From: Denitratimonas sp037478135
GTDB taxonomy: Bacteria; Pseudomonadota; Gammaproteobacteria; Xanthomonadales; Xanthomonadaceae
Assembly (NCBI RefSeq): GCF_037478135.1
Contig: NZ_JBBHDV010000010.1
Span: 1 to 64,000, forward strand
Direction of reading: 5' to 3'
Length of the DNA: 64,000 nucleotides
Shown: positions 19,581 through 28,324 of the stretch, in pieces
Layout of the letters: the number at the start of each line of letters is the position of its first letter
Numbering within the stretch: the stretch's first letter is position 1
Program-made: the position numbers and the translations under genes
Notes under the pieces: model-generated
Seen by the model: the letters and a program-made list of their open reading frames with translations, nothing else
Database searches by the model: none
Told to the model about the DNA's origin: nothing

Positions 19581-20764
19581 CAGCCGGCTCCCAGCAACAG
19601 CACGGCGTTGCTGCCGCCAAAGGCAAAGGAATGGCTCAGCACATGCCGCAAGGGCGCCGGCGCGCTGCGGCCCGGCTGCACCAGATCGATGCGCGGCAGT
19701 GCAGGATCGTAGTCGCCGTCGTACCAGTGCGGCGGCAGCAGATGACGCGGGTTTTTCGCCAGCGTGATCCAGCTGATCGCGGCCTCGATCGCACCCGAGG
19801 CACCGAGCGCATGGCCGGTCATCGGCTTGGTGGAACTGGCCGCCACTTCGCTGCCGAGCGTATGCGTCACCACCTGTGCCTCCATTGCGTCGTTGTGCGC
19901 GGTCGCGGTGCCATGCAGGTTCACATAGTCGATGTCGCGTGCCTTCAGCCCAGCACGTGACATCGACTGGAGCACGGCGACGATCGCGCCCTCACCCTTG
20001 GGGTCGGGTGCCGACATGTGGTGCGCATCCGAGCTTTCACCCCAGCCGGCCAGCCGGACCGGGCCAGGCTCGCGCGTCATCAGGAACAGTGCCGCACCTT
20101 CGCCGATATTGATGCCGCTGCGCTGGCGCGAGAACGGCAGGCAGGGCTCGGGTGACACCGCTTCCAGTGCGCTGAATCCGGCCAGCGTGAAACCACACAG
20201 CGAATCCGCACCACCTGCGATCACCGCATCGACGATGCCGGCACGCAGCAGACGCGCACCGGAGGCCAGCGCCTTGGCCCCGGACGAACAGGCGGTGGAA
20301 ACCGTCCAGGCCGGCCCCCGGCTGCCCGCCAGGGTTGCAAGAAAGCGCGAGGGTGCGCCGATTTCCTGCTGACCGTAGTGGAAGTCCGAAGGCCAGCCCT
20401 GCGCGTCGCGGCGCGTGATTGCACGCTCGGCCTCGCCGATGCCCGAAGTGCTGGTGCCGACGATCACCGCCAACCGCGCCGCACCCACACGCTCGCGCAG
20501 CGCATCGGCCTGCGCCTGGATCTGTACCCAGGCGCGCTGCAGCAAGGCGTTGTTGCGGCTGCGCAAGGCCAGCGGATGTTCGGCCAGCGCCGACAGCGGC
20601 GTCGTGACCTCACCCAGCGCCAGCTCGCGCCCGGGGCTGTAACGCGTACTGCGCACCAGTCCATGGGCCGCATCGCTGCGGAACAGGGTGTCAGCGCATT
20701 CGTCCACGCCATCGCCCAGCGCACACACCAGGCCCATCGCATTCAGATAGACCGGCATGTTCAT
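19580..20764 (-). CDS. Beta-ketoacyl-ACP synthase (second KS), aryl polyene operon
   Basis: Ketosynthase of 394 residues with an intact triad: STACSSGAKA, NLHGTATAHND and MTGHALGASG. It diverges from the 413-residue KS at the other end of the block, especially in the N-terminal half, and resembles ApeO-type enzymes. Such enzymes may perform the first condensation on the aryl starter or work as a partner of the other KS. The start overlaps the stop of the DUF3261 gene by four bases. Which KS does which step cannot be decided from the sequence. Confidence 0.9.
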   Translation of the reverse strand: MNMPVYLNAMGLVCALGDGVDECADTLFRSDAAHGLVRSTRYSPGRELALGEVTTPLSALAEHPLALRSRNNALLQRAWVQIQAQADALRERVGAARLAVIVGTSTSGIGEAERAITRRDAQGWPSDFHYGQQEIGAPSRFLATLAGSRGPAWTVSTACSSGAKALASGARLLRAGIVDAVIAGGADSLCGFTLAGFSALEAVSPEPCLPFSRQRSGINIGEGAALFLMTREPGPVRLAGWGESSDAHHMSAPDPKGEGAIVAVLQSMSRAGLKARDIDYVNLHGTATAHNDAMEAQVVTHTLGSEVAASSTKPMTGHALGASGAIEAAISWITLAKNPRHLLPPHWYDGDYDPALPRIDLVQPGRSAPAPLRHVLSHSFAFGGSNAVLLLGAG

Positions 20765-21294
20765 CGTGCGCCTCCGGCCGAGCGGATGCGCAGGCGGTAA
20801 CCATCGGCCGCATTGTCCAGCGTCACCTGCCCCGGCGCGTAGTGCGCGCTCAGCCAGGTGTGGCCGGCCAAGACCAGGCGACGTGAATCCCCATCGGCTT
20901 CCAGTTCCCAGCCGGAAGGAAGCACGGCGCGGATCGCCGCTACCGGCCAGTGCACGAATTGCAGGTCATCCAGCACCCGCGCACTGCGCAGTTGCGGCGG
21001 CAACCAGGGCGCGCGGCGTTCCTCCAGTGTGCTGCCATCCCAAAGCAGCCGCACCCCGGATTGGCCCATCGCTTCCACCGCCAGCCTGACTTCGGTGGCG
21101 TCCACCTCCAGCAACGCGACCAGTTCGCGTTCGTGACTGCCGAAGGTGAACAGCAATTGCTGCTGCACCGTCAACTCCTGCCCCAACGCCGCCGGCGCCA
21201 GATGCAAGGTCGGCAGCACCACCTGCGGGCGCGGCGCCATTGCCACGCAGCCGGCCAGTATCAGCAGCAGCGCGAGCAGGCTCAGGCGGAACAC
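20761..21294 (-). CDS. DUF3261 lipoprotein, aryl polyene operon
   Basis: Predicted outer-membrane lipoprotein of 177 residues. The N-terminus FRLSLLALLLILAGC is a lipoprotein signal with the lipobox LAGC. The body matches the DUF3261 proteins that accompany aryl polyene clusters and probably help place the product in the outer membrane, together with the LolA-like carrier and the MMPL exporter. The best start is GTG at 21294, preceded by GGAGGA. It overlaps the end of the halogenase-like gene by 13 bases. The frame is open far upstream only as an artefact of the overlapping gene. Confidence 0.82.
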   Translation of the reverse strand: MFRLSLLALLLILAGCVAMAPRPQVVLPTLHLAPAALGQELTVQQQLLFTFGSHERELVALLEVDATEVRLAVEAMGQSGVRLLWDGSTLEERRAPWLPPQLRSARVLDDLQFVHWPVAAIRAVLPSGWELEADGDSRRLVLAGHTWLSAHYAPGQVTLDNAADGYRLRIRSAGGAR

Positions 21295-22520
21295 AGTTCC
21301 TCCAGCACCCGCAGGCGGCGGCCGTTGTCGTCGGCCACGTAAGGGTTGTTCCGGTCCCAGGCATAACCGGCCAGGATCGCGCAGATCATGCGTTTGACCT
21401 CGGGCTGCTGGTCCTGGTGGTAGATGATGTTCTGGAAACCGCCGGCGTACCAGGATTCCACGAAGCGGCGGAAGGTCCGCACGCCCATGCGCAACGGTTC
21501 CGAGAAATCCTGTTCCCAGTCCACCGTTTCGCCGGCGAACTGCCGTTCCAGACAATCCGCCGCCAGCTGTGCGGACTTGAACGCGATGGTGACGCCGGAG
21601 GAAAACACCGGATCGAGAAATTCCCCGGCATTGCCCAGCAACGCATAGCCCGGCCCCACCAGCGAGCTGACATTGGCCGAATAGCCCACGATCTGGCGCA
21701 CCGGCATCACGTCCCATTCGGCATTGACCAGCAGCCGGCGCAGGTTCGGCGCCTCGGCGACCATCGCCTGCAAACGCTCCAGATCGGTACCGGTGTACTT
21801 CTCCATGAACGAAGGCTCGGCCACCACACCCTGCGAACAGCAGCCGTTGGAGAACGGAATCGTCCAGTACCAGACATCCACGTGCTCGGGGTGGGTGGTG
21901 ATGACGATCTTGTTGCGATCGAAACTGCCGGCCGGGGTGTTGTCGCGCACATGCGTGAACAGCGCGCCGCGCACCGGGAAATTGGACGGCCGCTCCAGAT
22001 CCAGCAGACGCGGCAGCAGCCGCGCAAAGCCACTGGCGTCGAGCAGGAAAGCCGCCTCGACCACGTACTCCTCGCCTTCCGGAGAACGCACCGTCACGCG
22101 TGGACGCTCGCCGGGTTCCACCGCCAGCACCTCGTGCTGGAAGCGCAGTTCCGCGCCCATGCGTTCGGCGCCGCGTGCCAGCACATCGTCGAAGGTCGCG
22201 CGCTGCACCTGGTAGGTCGTGCCCCAGCCGGGCGAAAACTTGTCGCGGAAATCGAACCACGTGGTCTGGTCGCCGCGCGCGAACGTGGCACCGTTCTTGT
22301 ACTGGAAGCCGGCTTCGACCACATCGCGCAGCAGGCCGGCGGCCTCGATGTATTCCATGCTCTGCGGCAACAGGCTTTCACCGATCGAAAAACGCGGGAA
22401 CTGCTGCCGCTCCAGGATCATCACGCTGCGCCCCTGCTGCCGCAGGAACGCCGCCGCGACCGAGCCAGCAGGGCCGGCACCAATGATCAGGACATCGGTG
22501 GTTTCAATACGAAGGCTCAT
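21282..22520 (-). CDS. FAD-dependent halogenase-like oxidoreductase
   Basis: Flavoprotein of 412 residues. The FAD-binding turn is GAGPAGS at the N-terminus. The halogenase family motif W-x-W-x-IP appears as VWYWTIP. The segment YKNGATF supplies a lysine (K75) where phenol and pyrrole halogenases keep their catalytic lysine. The block GNAGEFLDPVFSSGV is the typical second FAD contact. Xanthomonadins of Xanthomonas are brominated, so this is a candidate for halogenating the aryl head; the alternative is an aryl hydroxylase or a non-halogenating relative. It lies between the methyltransferase and the DUF3261 gene. Confidence 0.85.
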   Translation of the reverse strand: MSLRIETTDVLIIGAGPAGSVAAAFLRQQGRSVMILERQQFPRFSIGESLLPQSMEYIEAAGLLRDVVEAGFQYKNGATFARGDQTTWFDFRDKFSPGWGTTYQVQRATFDDVLARGAERMGAELRFQHEVLAVEPGERPRVTVRSPEGEEYVVEAAFLLDASGFARLLPRLLDLERPSNFPVRGALFTHVRDNTPAGSFDRNKIVITTHPEHVDVWYWTIPFSNGCCSQGVVAEPSFMEKYTGTDLERLQAMVAEAPNLRRLLVNAEWDVMPVRQIVGYSANVSSLVGPGYALLGNAGEFLDPVFSSGVTIAFKSAQLAADCLERQFAGETVDWEQDFSEPLRMGVRTFRRFVESWYAGGFQNIIYHQDQQPEVKRMICAILAGYAWDRNNPYVADDNGRRLRVLEELCSA

Positions 22521-22536
22521 GTCTTACTCACTTTTA

Positions 22537-23400
22537 TCAAAGGTGGCGCTCGGCCACGAACACGCGGAACGGACAGCCGATGTCATCGCGCTGCACCTCG
22601 AACCCTTCCGCCGCCAGTGCAGCGGCAAAATCAAACCGGTGCCAGGCATCGGCGAACGGCTCGAAGACACGCCGTGCCATCCAGCGGAAATACAGACCGT
22701 GCCAGCCGAACCGTCGCAGCAATTCCAGGCGCCCGCCATTCCACTGCAACGGCGATGGCTCGACTACGACCAGACGCGCGCCGGGGCGCGTGATGCGCCT
22801 GAGTTCAGTCAGCAGACGACGGATGTACGTGGGCGGGATTTCGTGCAGCACGAAACAGATGCCCACGCCATCAAACCGTGCGTCCGGCAGGCCACTGTTT
22901 TCGCCAACACCCTGCACCCAGCGCAACTGTGGTGCCTGTCGCGCCGCAAGGCGCAGCAGATAGGGCGATGGATCCAGACCCCAAACCTCGGGAATGCCGA
23001 CGCGATGCATCTCCAGCGCCAGATGTCCGGCACCGCAGCCCAGATCCAGCGCGCATTGCGCGCCATCCAGCAACTGCGCCATGCGCCTGCGCTCATGCCT
23101 GAGCATGCCCAGCATCGCGTGATCGAAACCGTGCGAATAACCGGTCGTGATGCGGTGCGAATAATTGCCGTTGGGCAGATTGTGGAACTCCTGCAACACG
23201 TATCGCGGAATCGGCCCGGCGTGCGGCAGGACGTCGGGCAATGTCACCTTGCCGCGACGCCGGCGCAGCGCACTGGCGAACAATGTCCCGGCTCCGGAGT
23301 GATCCGGCCAGGTGGGCGGCAGCTCCACCTGGGCCCAGTCCACCGCAGCGGATTCCGCCAGAGGTGCAGCATCGCGCACTGAACAGTCTGGCTGCGTCAT
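22537..23400 (-). CDS. SAM-dependent methyltransferase, aryl polyene operon
   Basis: Class I methyltransferase of 287 residues. Motif I is CALDLGCGAGHLAL, followed by GLDPSPYLLRLA as the acidic-loop region and FDGVGICFVLHEIPP as motif III/IV. The N-terminal 100 residues are helical and contain HNLPNGNYSHRITTGYSHGFD. Aryl polyene heads carry methyl or O-methyl groups, so this enzyme probably acts on the aryl ring or its hydroxyl. The start at 23400 overlaps the stop of the exporter gene (ATGA). Confidence 0.86.
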   Translation of the reverse strand: MTQPDCSVRDAAPLAESAAVDWAQVELPPTWPDHSGAGTLFASALRRRRGKVTLPDVLPHAGPIPRYVLQEFHNLPNGNYSHRITTGYSHGFDHAMLGMLRHERRRMAQLLDGAQCALDLGCGAGHLALEMHRVGIPEVWGLDPSPYLLRLAARQAPQLRWVQGVGENSGLPDARFDGVGICFVLHEIPPTYIRRLLTELRRITRPGARLVVVEPSPLQWNGGRLELLRRFGWHGLYFRWMARRVFEPFADAWHRFDFAAALAAEGFEVQRDDIGCPFRVFVAERHL

Positions 23401-25736
23401 GTCACCGCTCCGCGCGTCGTGGACGCCAGCGGCCGGAACAGCGGTGAAAGCAGCCACACCAGACCGATGCCGAACAGCAGGGTCAGGCCGAATGCATGCA
23501 GCGCCGGCGTCGCCGACAGCGACAGCAGTCCGAACGACAGCCAAGTACTCGCCGCCCCGACACAAACCGCCAGCCAGGCCGAATCATCGCCACGATGTTC
23601 CATCAGGAAAATGCCGTAATCGATTCCCATGCCCAGCAGCAGGATCAGCGCCAGCACATTGAACAGTTGCAGCGGCTCGCCCATCCAGCCCAGCAGCGCC
23701 AAGGTGAGCAGCGCCGCCAGCAAGGTCGGCAGCATCACCCGCCAGGCCGCCGCACCGAAGCGCCACATCAGCAGCAGATGCACCGCCACCACACCGGCCA
23801 GCAACAACCACGACATCAGGCCACGGTAATGCCCGAGCAGCTGTGAATAGTCGGCCGCACGGTCGACGAAGCGCACCCCTTCGATATCCACTGCCGCCGC
23901 GTGCAGCGGTTGCAGCGAACCGCCACGCGCCGGATCGTCCAGCATCACCACACTGGCCATGCCCTCGCCCAGTTCGCCCAGCCACAGCGCGCGCGCCGGC
24001 AGCGATACCGGTGCGGCCAGCCAGTCCTGCAGCGCCAATGGTGCGGAGGCAAACGCCGGGCGCGACAGGGTTTCATCCAGCAGCTGGCCCAACTGTTCCA
24101 GCACCTGGCCTTCCTGCCGCGCACTGAGCTGTGCGTCGGCCTGTTGACGGCGTTGCGAAGGCAACCAGTCGGTGATCGCGCGCCAGCCACCGATCTGTTG
24201 CTGTTGGTGCAGCGTCACCAGACGTTCGACCAGCGCTTCCTCACGCTCCAGCACCTGCTGCGCATCCGCCCCACGCACCAGGAAAAACTGCGCCGGACTG
24301 GGCAGACCCAGCACGCGCCCGGCTTTGATCTGCTCGGCGATCAGTGCTTCGGGCGACGATTGCAGGCTGCGCAGATCATCACGCACTTCCAGCCGCAGCA
24401 ATCCGGAAATTATGAATACCACTGCCAGCACCGCCGCCCATGCCCAGCCGGCACCGGGCCGGAAACAGGGCCAGAAGCGCAACGAAGCGCCCAATGCCCG
24501 CGCGAACCGGCTGTCGCGCGGTGGGCGCGCATCCAGCCAGGGGAACCACAAAATCGCGCTGAGGAAGGCACCAGTCAGGCCGGCGACCGAGAACACCGCC
24601 ATCTGCCGCAGCCCCGGGAACGGTGCCAGACCCAGCGCCAGGTATACGGCCGCGCTGGTCAAAAGCGCCAGCCACAACCCGGGCAACAGATGACGCAGCA
24701 GACACCAGCGATCCTGCTGCGGATAGCCTTGGCGCGACGCGAACCAGTGGATGCCGTAGTCCTCGGCCACACCCACCAGGCTGGCGCCGAATACCAGTGT
24801 CAGCAAGTGCACCCGTTCGAACAGCAGTGCCGTCACCGACAAGCCGACCGCACAACCGACCAGCAGCGACAGCGCCACCAGCACGATCGACCGCGGCGAA
24901 CGGAAGGCGAGGAAGGCCAACAGCAACACCGCCGCCAGCGAGCCCCAGCCGATGGTGTTGATCTCATTGTTGGCCTGCACCGCCGCCGCTTCAGCATGCA
25001 GCGGCACACCGGCACGCAGGATGCGCAATCCGTCCACCTGCGCACGCGCGGCGTCGGCGGCCTGGGTCAATGCGCGCTCCAGATGCGGTTCGCCATCCAG
25101 ACGGAAGGCCGATCCGGCCAGTTCCAGTTGCAACACGGCCCAGTGCCGGCCATCCGCCATGACCAGTCCGTGCTCGCCGACCTGCACGCCGGAGGCGAGC
25201 ACGCGCTGCTGCCACCACTGCGGCCAGAGCGCGAGCGGGTCGGCCAGCCAACCGGTCAATCCCGCGCCAACCGGGCCGTGCAGCCGCACCATCGCCTGCT
25301 GCACCAACATCGCCAGATCGGCCTGCTGCAGCATCTGCCGCTGCTCCGCGGTCAACAGGCGGTCGCGGTAGGGCGCGTAGAACGCACGTGCGCCATCGAA
25401 CCAGTCCGCAGCTGATGCGACTTCTTCCAGTGCCACATTGCTGCTGTCCAACGTGGTCCGGAACACCTGCTGCGCGCGCACCGCATCGGCGGCCTCGCTC
25501 GCCCCCAGCAGCACCACCACTCGGCGCGCACTGGATTCGGCGATGCGCGCGGTGGCATCGGCGGCCTCCACATCGGCCGCGTCACGTGGCAGCAGCGCCA
25601 ACACGTCGGTATCGATTCGCGCCTCGCGCCAGAACTGCCACTGGTGCCAGCCCACGAGCAACACCGCACCCAGCCACAGCAGCGCCCACCAGCGCCAGCC
25701 ACGGATCGGTGTGGAACCTGTCACCGGCTCAGTCAA
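23397..25736 (-). CDS. MMPL-family (RND superfamily) exporter, aryl polyene operon
   Basis: Membrane exporter of 779 residues with the two-fold repeat of MMPL/RND proteins. A first transmembrane segment precedes a large periplasmic loop, five to six helices with GVAEDYGIHWFASR, then a second loop and a helix block with GMGIDYGIFLMEH. It probably lifts the finished polyene lipid from the inner membrane toward the periplasmic carrier. The start is taken as TTG at 25736: GGGGAGG lies seven bases upstream and the codon overlaps the stop of the LolA-like gene. A weaker GTG at 25724 is possible. Confidence 0.88.
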   Translation of the reverse strand: MTEPVTGSTPIRGWRWWALLWLGAVLLVGWHQWQFWREARIDTDVLALLPRDAADVEAADATARIAESSARRVVVLLGASEAADAVRAQQVFRTTLDSSNVALEEVASAADWFDGARAFYAPYRDRLLTAEQRQMLQQADLAMLVQQAMVRLHGPVGAGLTGWLADPLALWPQWWQQRVLASGVQVGEHGLVMADGRHWAVLQLELAGSAFRLDGEPHLERALTQAADAARAQVDGLRILRAGVPLHAEAAAVQANNEINTIGWGSLAAVLLLAFLAFRSPRSIVLVALSLLVGCAVGLSVTALLFERVHLLTLVFGASLVGVAEDYGIHWFASRQGYPQQDRWCLLRHLLPGLWLALLTSAAVYLALGLAPFPGLRQMAVFSVAGLTGAFLSAILWFPWLDARPPRDSRFARALGASLRFWPCFRPGAGWAWAAVLAVVFIISGLLRLEVRDDLRSLQSSPEALIAEQIKAGRVLGLPSPAQFFLVRGADAQQVLEREEALVERLVTLHQQQQIGGWRAITDWLPSQRRQQADAQLSARQEGQVLEQLGQLLDETLSRPAFASAPLALQDWLAAPVSLPARALWLGELGEGMASVVMLDDPARGGSLQPLHAAAVDIEGVRFVDRAADYSQLLGHYRGLMSWLLLAGVVAVHLLLMWRFGAAAWRVMLPTLLAALLTLALLGWMGEPLQLFNVLALILLLGMGIDYGIFLMEHRGDDSAWLAVCVGAASTWLSFGLLSLSATPALHAFGLTLLFGIGLVWLLSPLFRPLASTTRGAVT

Positions 25737-26352
25737 GGCGCGCGGCCTCCCCGGCCTCCAGCGCCGGGCCGGTGGCCAGCGCACTGAACACGATGCGGGT
25801 GCGATCACCCTGCGTATCAAGCAGCTCGACCTGTTCCACGAAACGCCCCCCCTCGATCGACAACGTGCTGAACGCCTGCGCCAGCGGCCCCGGCCGCGGC
25901 ACCAGTTCCAGCTTCCAGCGCCCATCCGGCAGCAGTTGGGCCTCGCCCTCGAAACGGGCGGACAGCGCCGCCACATCCCCGCCCATCAGTGCGAACAGCG
26001 TGCTGTTGACCGCCGCCAGACCCGGCTGACGGCTGGCATCGACCTCGACCCGCTGGCTGCCATCAGGCTGGCGGCTGGTGATGCGCTCACGCGTGATGAC
26101 CATCTCGCCGGGGAACGGTGCCAGCGTTTCCCACAGCACGCCGCGGCCGCTGGCCAGCAGGAAGCGGCCACTGGAACGCAGCGGGTTGCGGAAGCCTTCC
26201 ACGTGCTTTTCCTGACTGAAGTCGCCGCGCAGCACCTCGGCTTGCTCGACTCTGGCCGCCACCGCATCGAAATCCGCCCGCTCCTGCGCCTGCACCGTAC
26301 CGCACAGGGCCCACAGCAACCCGATCAGAACGCCACGCCCGGGAATATTCAT
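25729..26352 (-). CDS. LolA-like periplasmic lipid carrier, aryl polyene operon
   Basis: Periplasmic protein of 207 residues with the signal peptide GRGVLIGLLWALCGTVQAQ. The mature part begins FDAVAARVEQAEVLRGDFSQEKHVEGF and continues with GRFLLASGRGVLWETLAPFPGEMVITRERI, the LolA fold entry. In aryl polyene clusters such proteins are thought to carry the hydrophobic product across the periplasm. It overlaps the thioesterase gene (ATGA at 26349-26352) and the exporter gene downstream. Confidence 0.88.
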   Translation of the reverse strand: MNIPGRGVLIGLLWALCGTVQAQERADFDAVAARVEQAEVLRGDFSQEKHVEGFRNPLRSSGRFLLASGRGVLWETLAPFPGEMVITRERITSRQPDGSQRVEVDASRQPGLAAVNSTLFALMGGDVAALSARFEGEAQLLPDGRWKLELVPRPGPLAQAFSTLSIEGGRFVEQVELLDTQGDRTRIVFSALATGPALEAGEAARLD

Positions 26353-26765
26353 GCCACATCCACACCCAGCCGCTGCCACAAAACCTGCGGGCAGACGTAT
26401 TGAAGTTCACCGGTGGCCGCGTCAACCGCAACCTGGATGGTATGGGCACGGGTCAGGCGCTCGTCGCTGGCCTCATCGCGGATTTCGTAATCGATGCGCA
26501 ACCGGTTTTCCCACTCCACGATGCGCGCACCCACCCGCAGCTTCTGGCCGAAGTGCAACGGCCGCACATACTTGATGCGCGCATCCACCACCGGCCACAA
26601 CCAGCCCGAGGCCTGCATCTGCGGATAGTCGTAATCGAAACGCCGCAGCAGTGCGCAGCGCGCGATCTCCAGGTATTTGAAGTAGTGGCCGTGCCAGACC
26701 ACGTTCATCGGGTCGCAATCGTGGAACGCCGGCTCCAGCGCAATCTCGCAGAAAAGGTCGGACAT
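26349..26765 (-). CDS. Acyl-CoA/ACP thioesterase (4HBT/YbgC type)
   Basis: Hotdog thioesterase of 138 residues. The motif FHDCDPMNVVWHGHYFKYLEIAR is the YbgC/4-hydroxybenzoyl-CoA thioesterase signature, with the catalytic Asp in DCDP and the helix start H-x2-Y. It could release the finished polyene from ACP or edit wrongly loaded ACP. The start ATG shares one base with the ammonia-lyase stop (TGATG), and the stop overlaps the LolA-like start. Confidence 0.88.
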   Translation of the reverse strand: MSDLFCEIALEPAFHDCDPMNVVWHGHYFKYLEIARCALLRRFDYDYPQMQASGWLWPVVDARIKYVRPLHFGQKLRVGARIVEWENRLRIDYEIRDEASDERLTRAHTIQVAVDAATGELQYVCPQVLWQRLGVDVA

Positions 26766-28324
26766 CACGCCAACTCCGTGTACAGGTTCCAGCGCTGGGC
26801 GCGGATATCGGCCAGCAACCGGTGCAGATCCTGATCCAGCGCGCGGTCTTCTTCGACCAGCGCAACGCGCTCGGCAAGATCGGCCAGCATCCGTTCCAGA
26901 GCATCGCCCAGCGGCAGAGTCGGATCCTGTTGCCGGCGCAAGGTGCAGCCCTGGCGGGCGGCGATCAGCATCGCCGCGCCTACTTGTTCGGTCAGCTCCA
27001 GCACGCGCAGCGCATCGCGCGCCGCAATCGTGCCCATGCTGACCTTGTCCTGGTTGTGGCACTCGGTGGAGCGCGAGAACACCGACGCCGGCATGGTCAG
27101 TTTCAATGCCTCCGCAGTCCAGGCCGAAACGCTGATCTGCAATGCCTTGAGCCCGTGGTTGATCGGCGCCCGTTCGCCCTGGCTGGCCGACAGATTGGCC
27201 GGCAGGCCGTGGTTGTAGCGCGTGTCCACCAGCAGCGCGAGCTGCCGGTCGAGCAGATCGGCAATATTGGCCACCGCATTCTTCAGCGCATCCATCGCGA
27301 ACGCGATGTGGCCACCGTAGAAGTGCCCGCCATGCAGGATGCGCTCACCGTCCGGATCCACCAGCGGATTGTCGTTGGCGCTGTTGAGCTCAGCCTGGAT
27401 CAGCTGGCGAAGGAAGGGCAAGGCGTCTTCCAGCACGCCGATCACGTGCGGCGAACAGCGCAGCGAATAGCGGTCCTGCAGACGCTGCTGGTTGCGCGGC
27501 GCGGCATCTTCGGCCAGATCCGCACGCAAACGCCGTGCGACCTGCATCTGTCCGGGGTGCGGCTTGGCCGCAAACAAGACCTCGTCGAAGTGGTGTGCGT
27601 TGCCGGCACTGGCGAAGACATTGAACGCGGTCAGGCGTGTCGCCAGCCGTGACAGATAGTGCGCGCGATCAAACGCCAGGCAGGCCAGTGCGGTCATCAC
27701 CGCGGTGCCATTCATGATCGCCAGCCCTTCCTTGGGACGCAGCCGCAGCGGTACCCGACCGATTGCCGCCAGCGCCTGCGCAGCGCTGCAGCGTTGCCCC
27801 TGGAACATCACCTCGCGCTCACCACACAGCACCGCAGCAACATAGGAAAGCGGCGTCAGATCGCCACTGGCGCCGACCGAGCCTTCGGCCGGAATCAAGG
27901 GCAGGACATCGTGCCGCAGCAACGCTGCCAGCCCTTCGAGCAGTTCCAGGCTCACGCCGGACATCCCGCGTGCCAGCGATGCCAGCCGCGCCGCCAGCAC
28001 CGCCCGGGTTTCCTCGACATCGAGGAAACGCCCCATGCCGCAGCCGTGATAGGCGAACAGATGGTGCGGCAGCTCCGCCACCAGCGCCGGTGGAATGTTC
28101 ACCGTGCACGAATCACCGTAGCCGGTGGTGACGCCGTAGATCACGCCGTCACGTTCCAGCAAGCGGTCAAGGAAGGCCGCACCACGCGCAATACGGGCGC
28201 GGAACGTGGGCTCGGTCGACAGCACCGCCGGACGCTGCCGGCGCGCCAGCGCCACAACCTCCTCGATGCAGAGTTCGGACGGGCCGAAAACCACCGGCGC
28301 CAGGTCAGGAACGGGAAGCGTCAT
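26765..28324 (-). CDS. MIO-type aromatic amino acid ammonia-lyase, aryl polyene operon
   Basis: Ammonia-lyase of 519 residues in the HAL/PAL/TAL superfamily. The Ala-Ser-Gly triad that forms the MIO cofactor is present (GSVGASGDLTPLS, residues 152-154), with the catalytic Tyr in VIYGVTTGYG (Y63). The substrate-selectivity positions read Tyr92-His93 (LFAYHGCGMG), unlike Ser-His of histidine lyases or His-Leu of bacterial tyrosine lyases. No hut genes are near, so histidine catabolism is unlikely. The probable role is making a cinnamate-type aryl starter. The start ATG at 28324 lies inside the end of the upstream acyltransferase (20-base overlap). Confidence 0.88.
   Translation of the reverse strand: MTLPVPDLAPVVFGPSELCIEEVVALARRQRPAVLSTEPTFRARIARGAAFLDRLLERDGVIYGVTTGYGDSCTVNIPPALVAELPHHLFAYHGCGMGRFLDVEETRAVLAARLASLARGMSGVSLELLEGLAALLRHDVLPLIPAEGSVGASGDLTPLSYVAAVLCGEREVMFQGQRCSAAQALAAIGRVPLRLRPKEGLAIMNGTAVMTALACLAFDRAHYLSRLATRLTAFNVFASAGNAHHFDEVLFAAKPHPGQMQVARRLRADLAEDAAPRNQQRLQDRYSLRCSPHVIGVLEDALPFLRQLIQAELNSANDNPLVDPDGERILHGGHFYGGHIAFAMDALKNAVANIADLLDRQLALLVDTRYNHGLPANLSASQGERAPINHGLKALQISVSAWTAEALKLTMPASVFSRSTECHNQDKVSMGTIAARDALRVLELTEQVGAAMLIAARQGCTLRRQQDPTLPLGDALERMLADLAERVALVEEDRALDQDLHRLLADIRAQRWNLYTELA

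Noticed and set aside
26765..28324. Histidine utilisation (hutH)
   Set aside because: No hutU, hutI or hutG genes are near, the selectivity residues differ, and the gene is embedded in the pigment operon.
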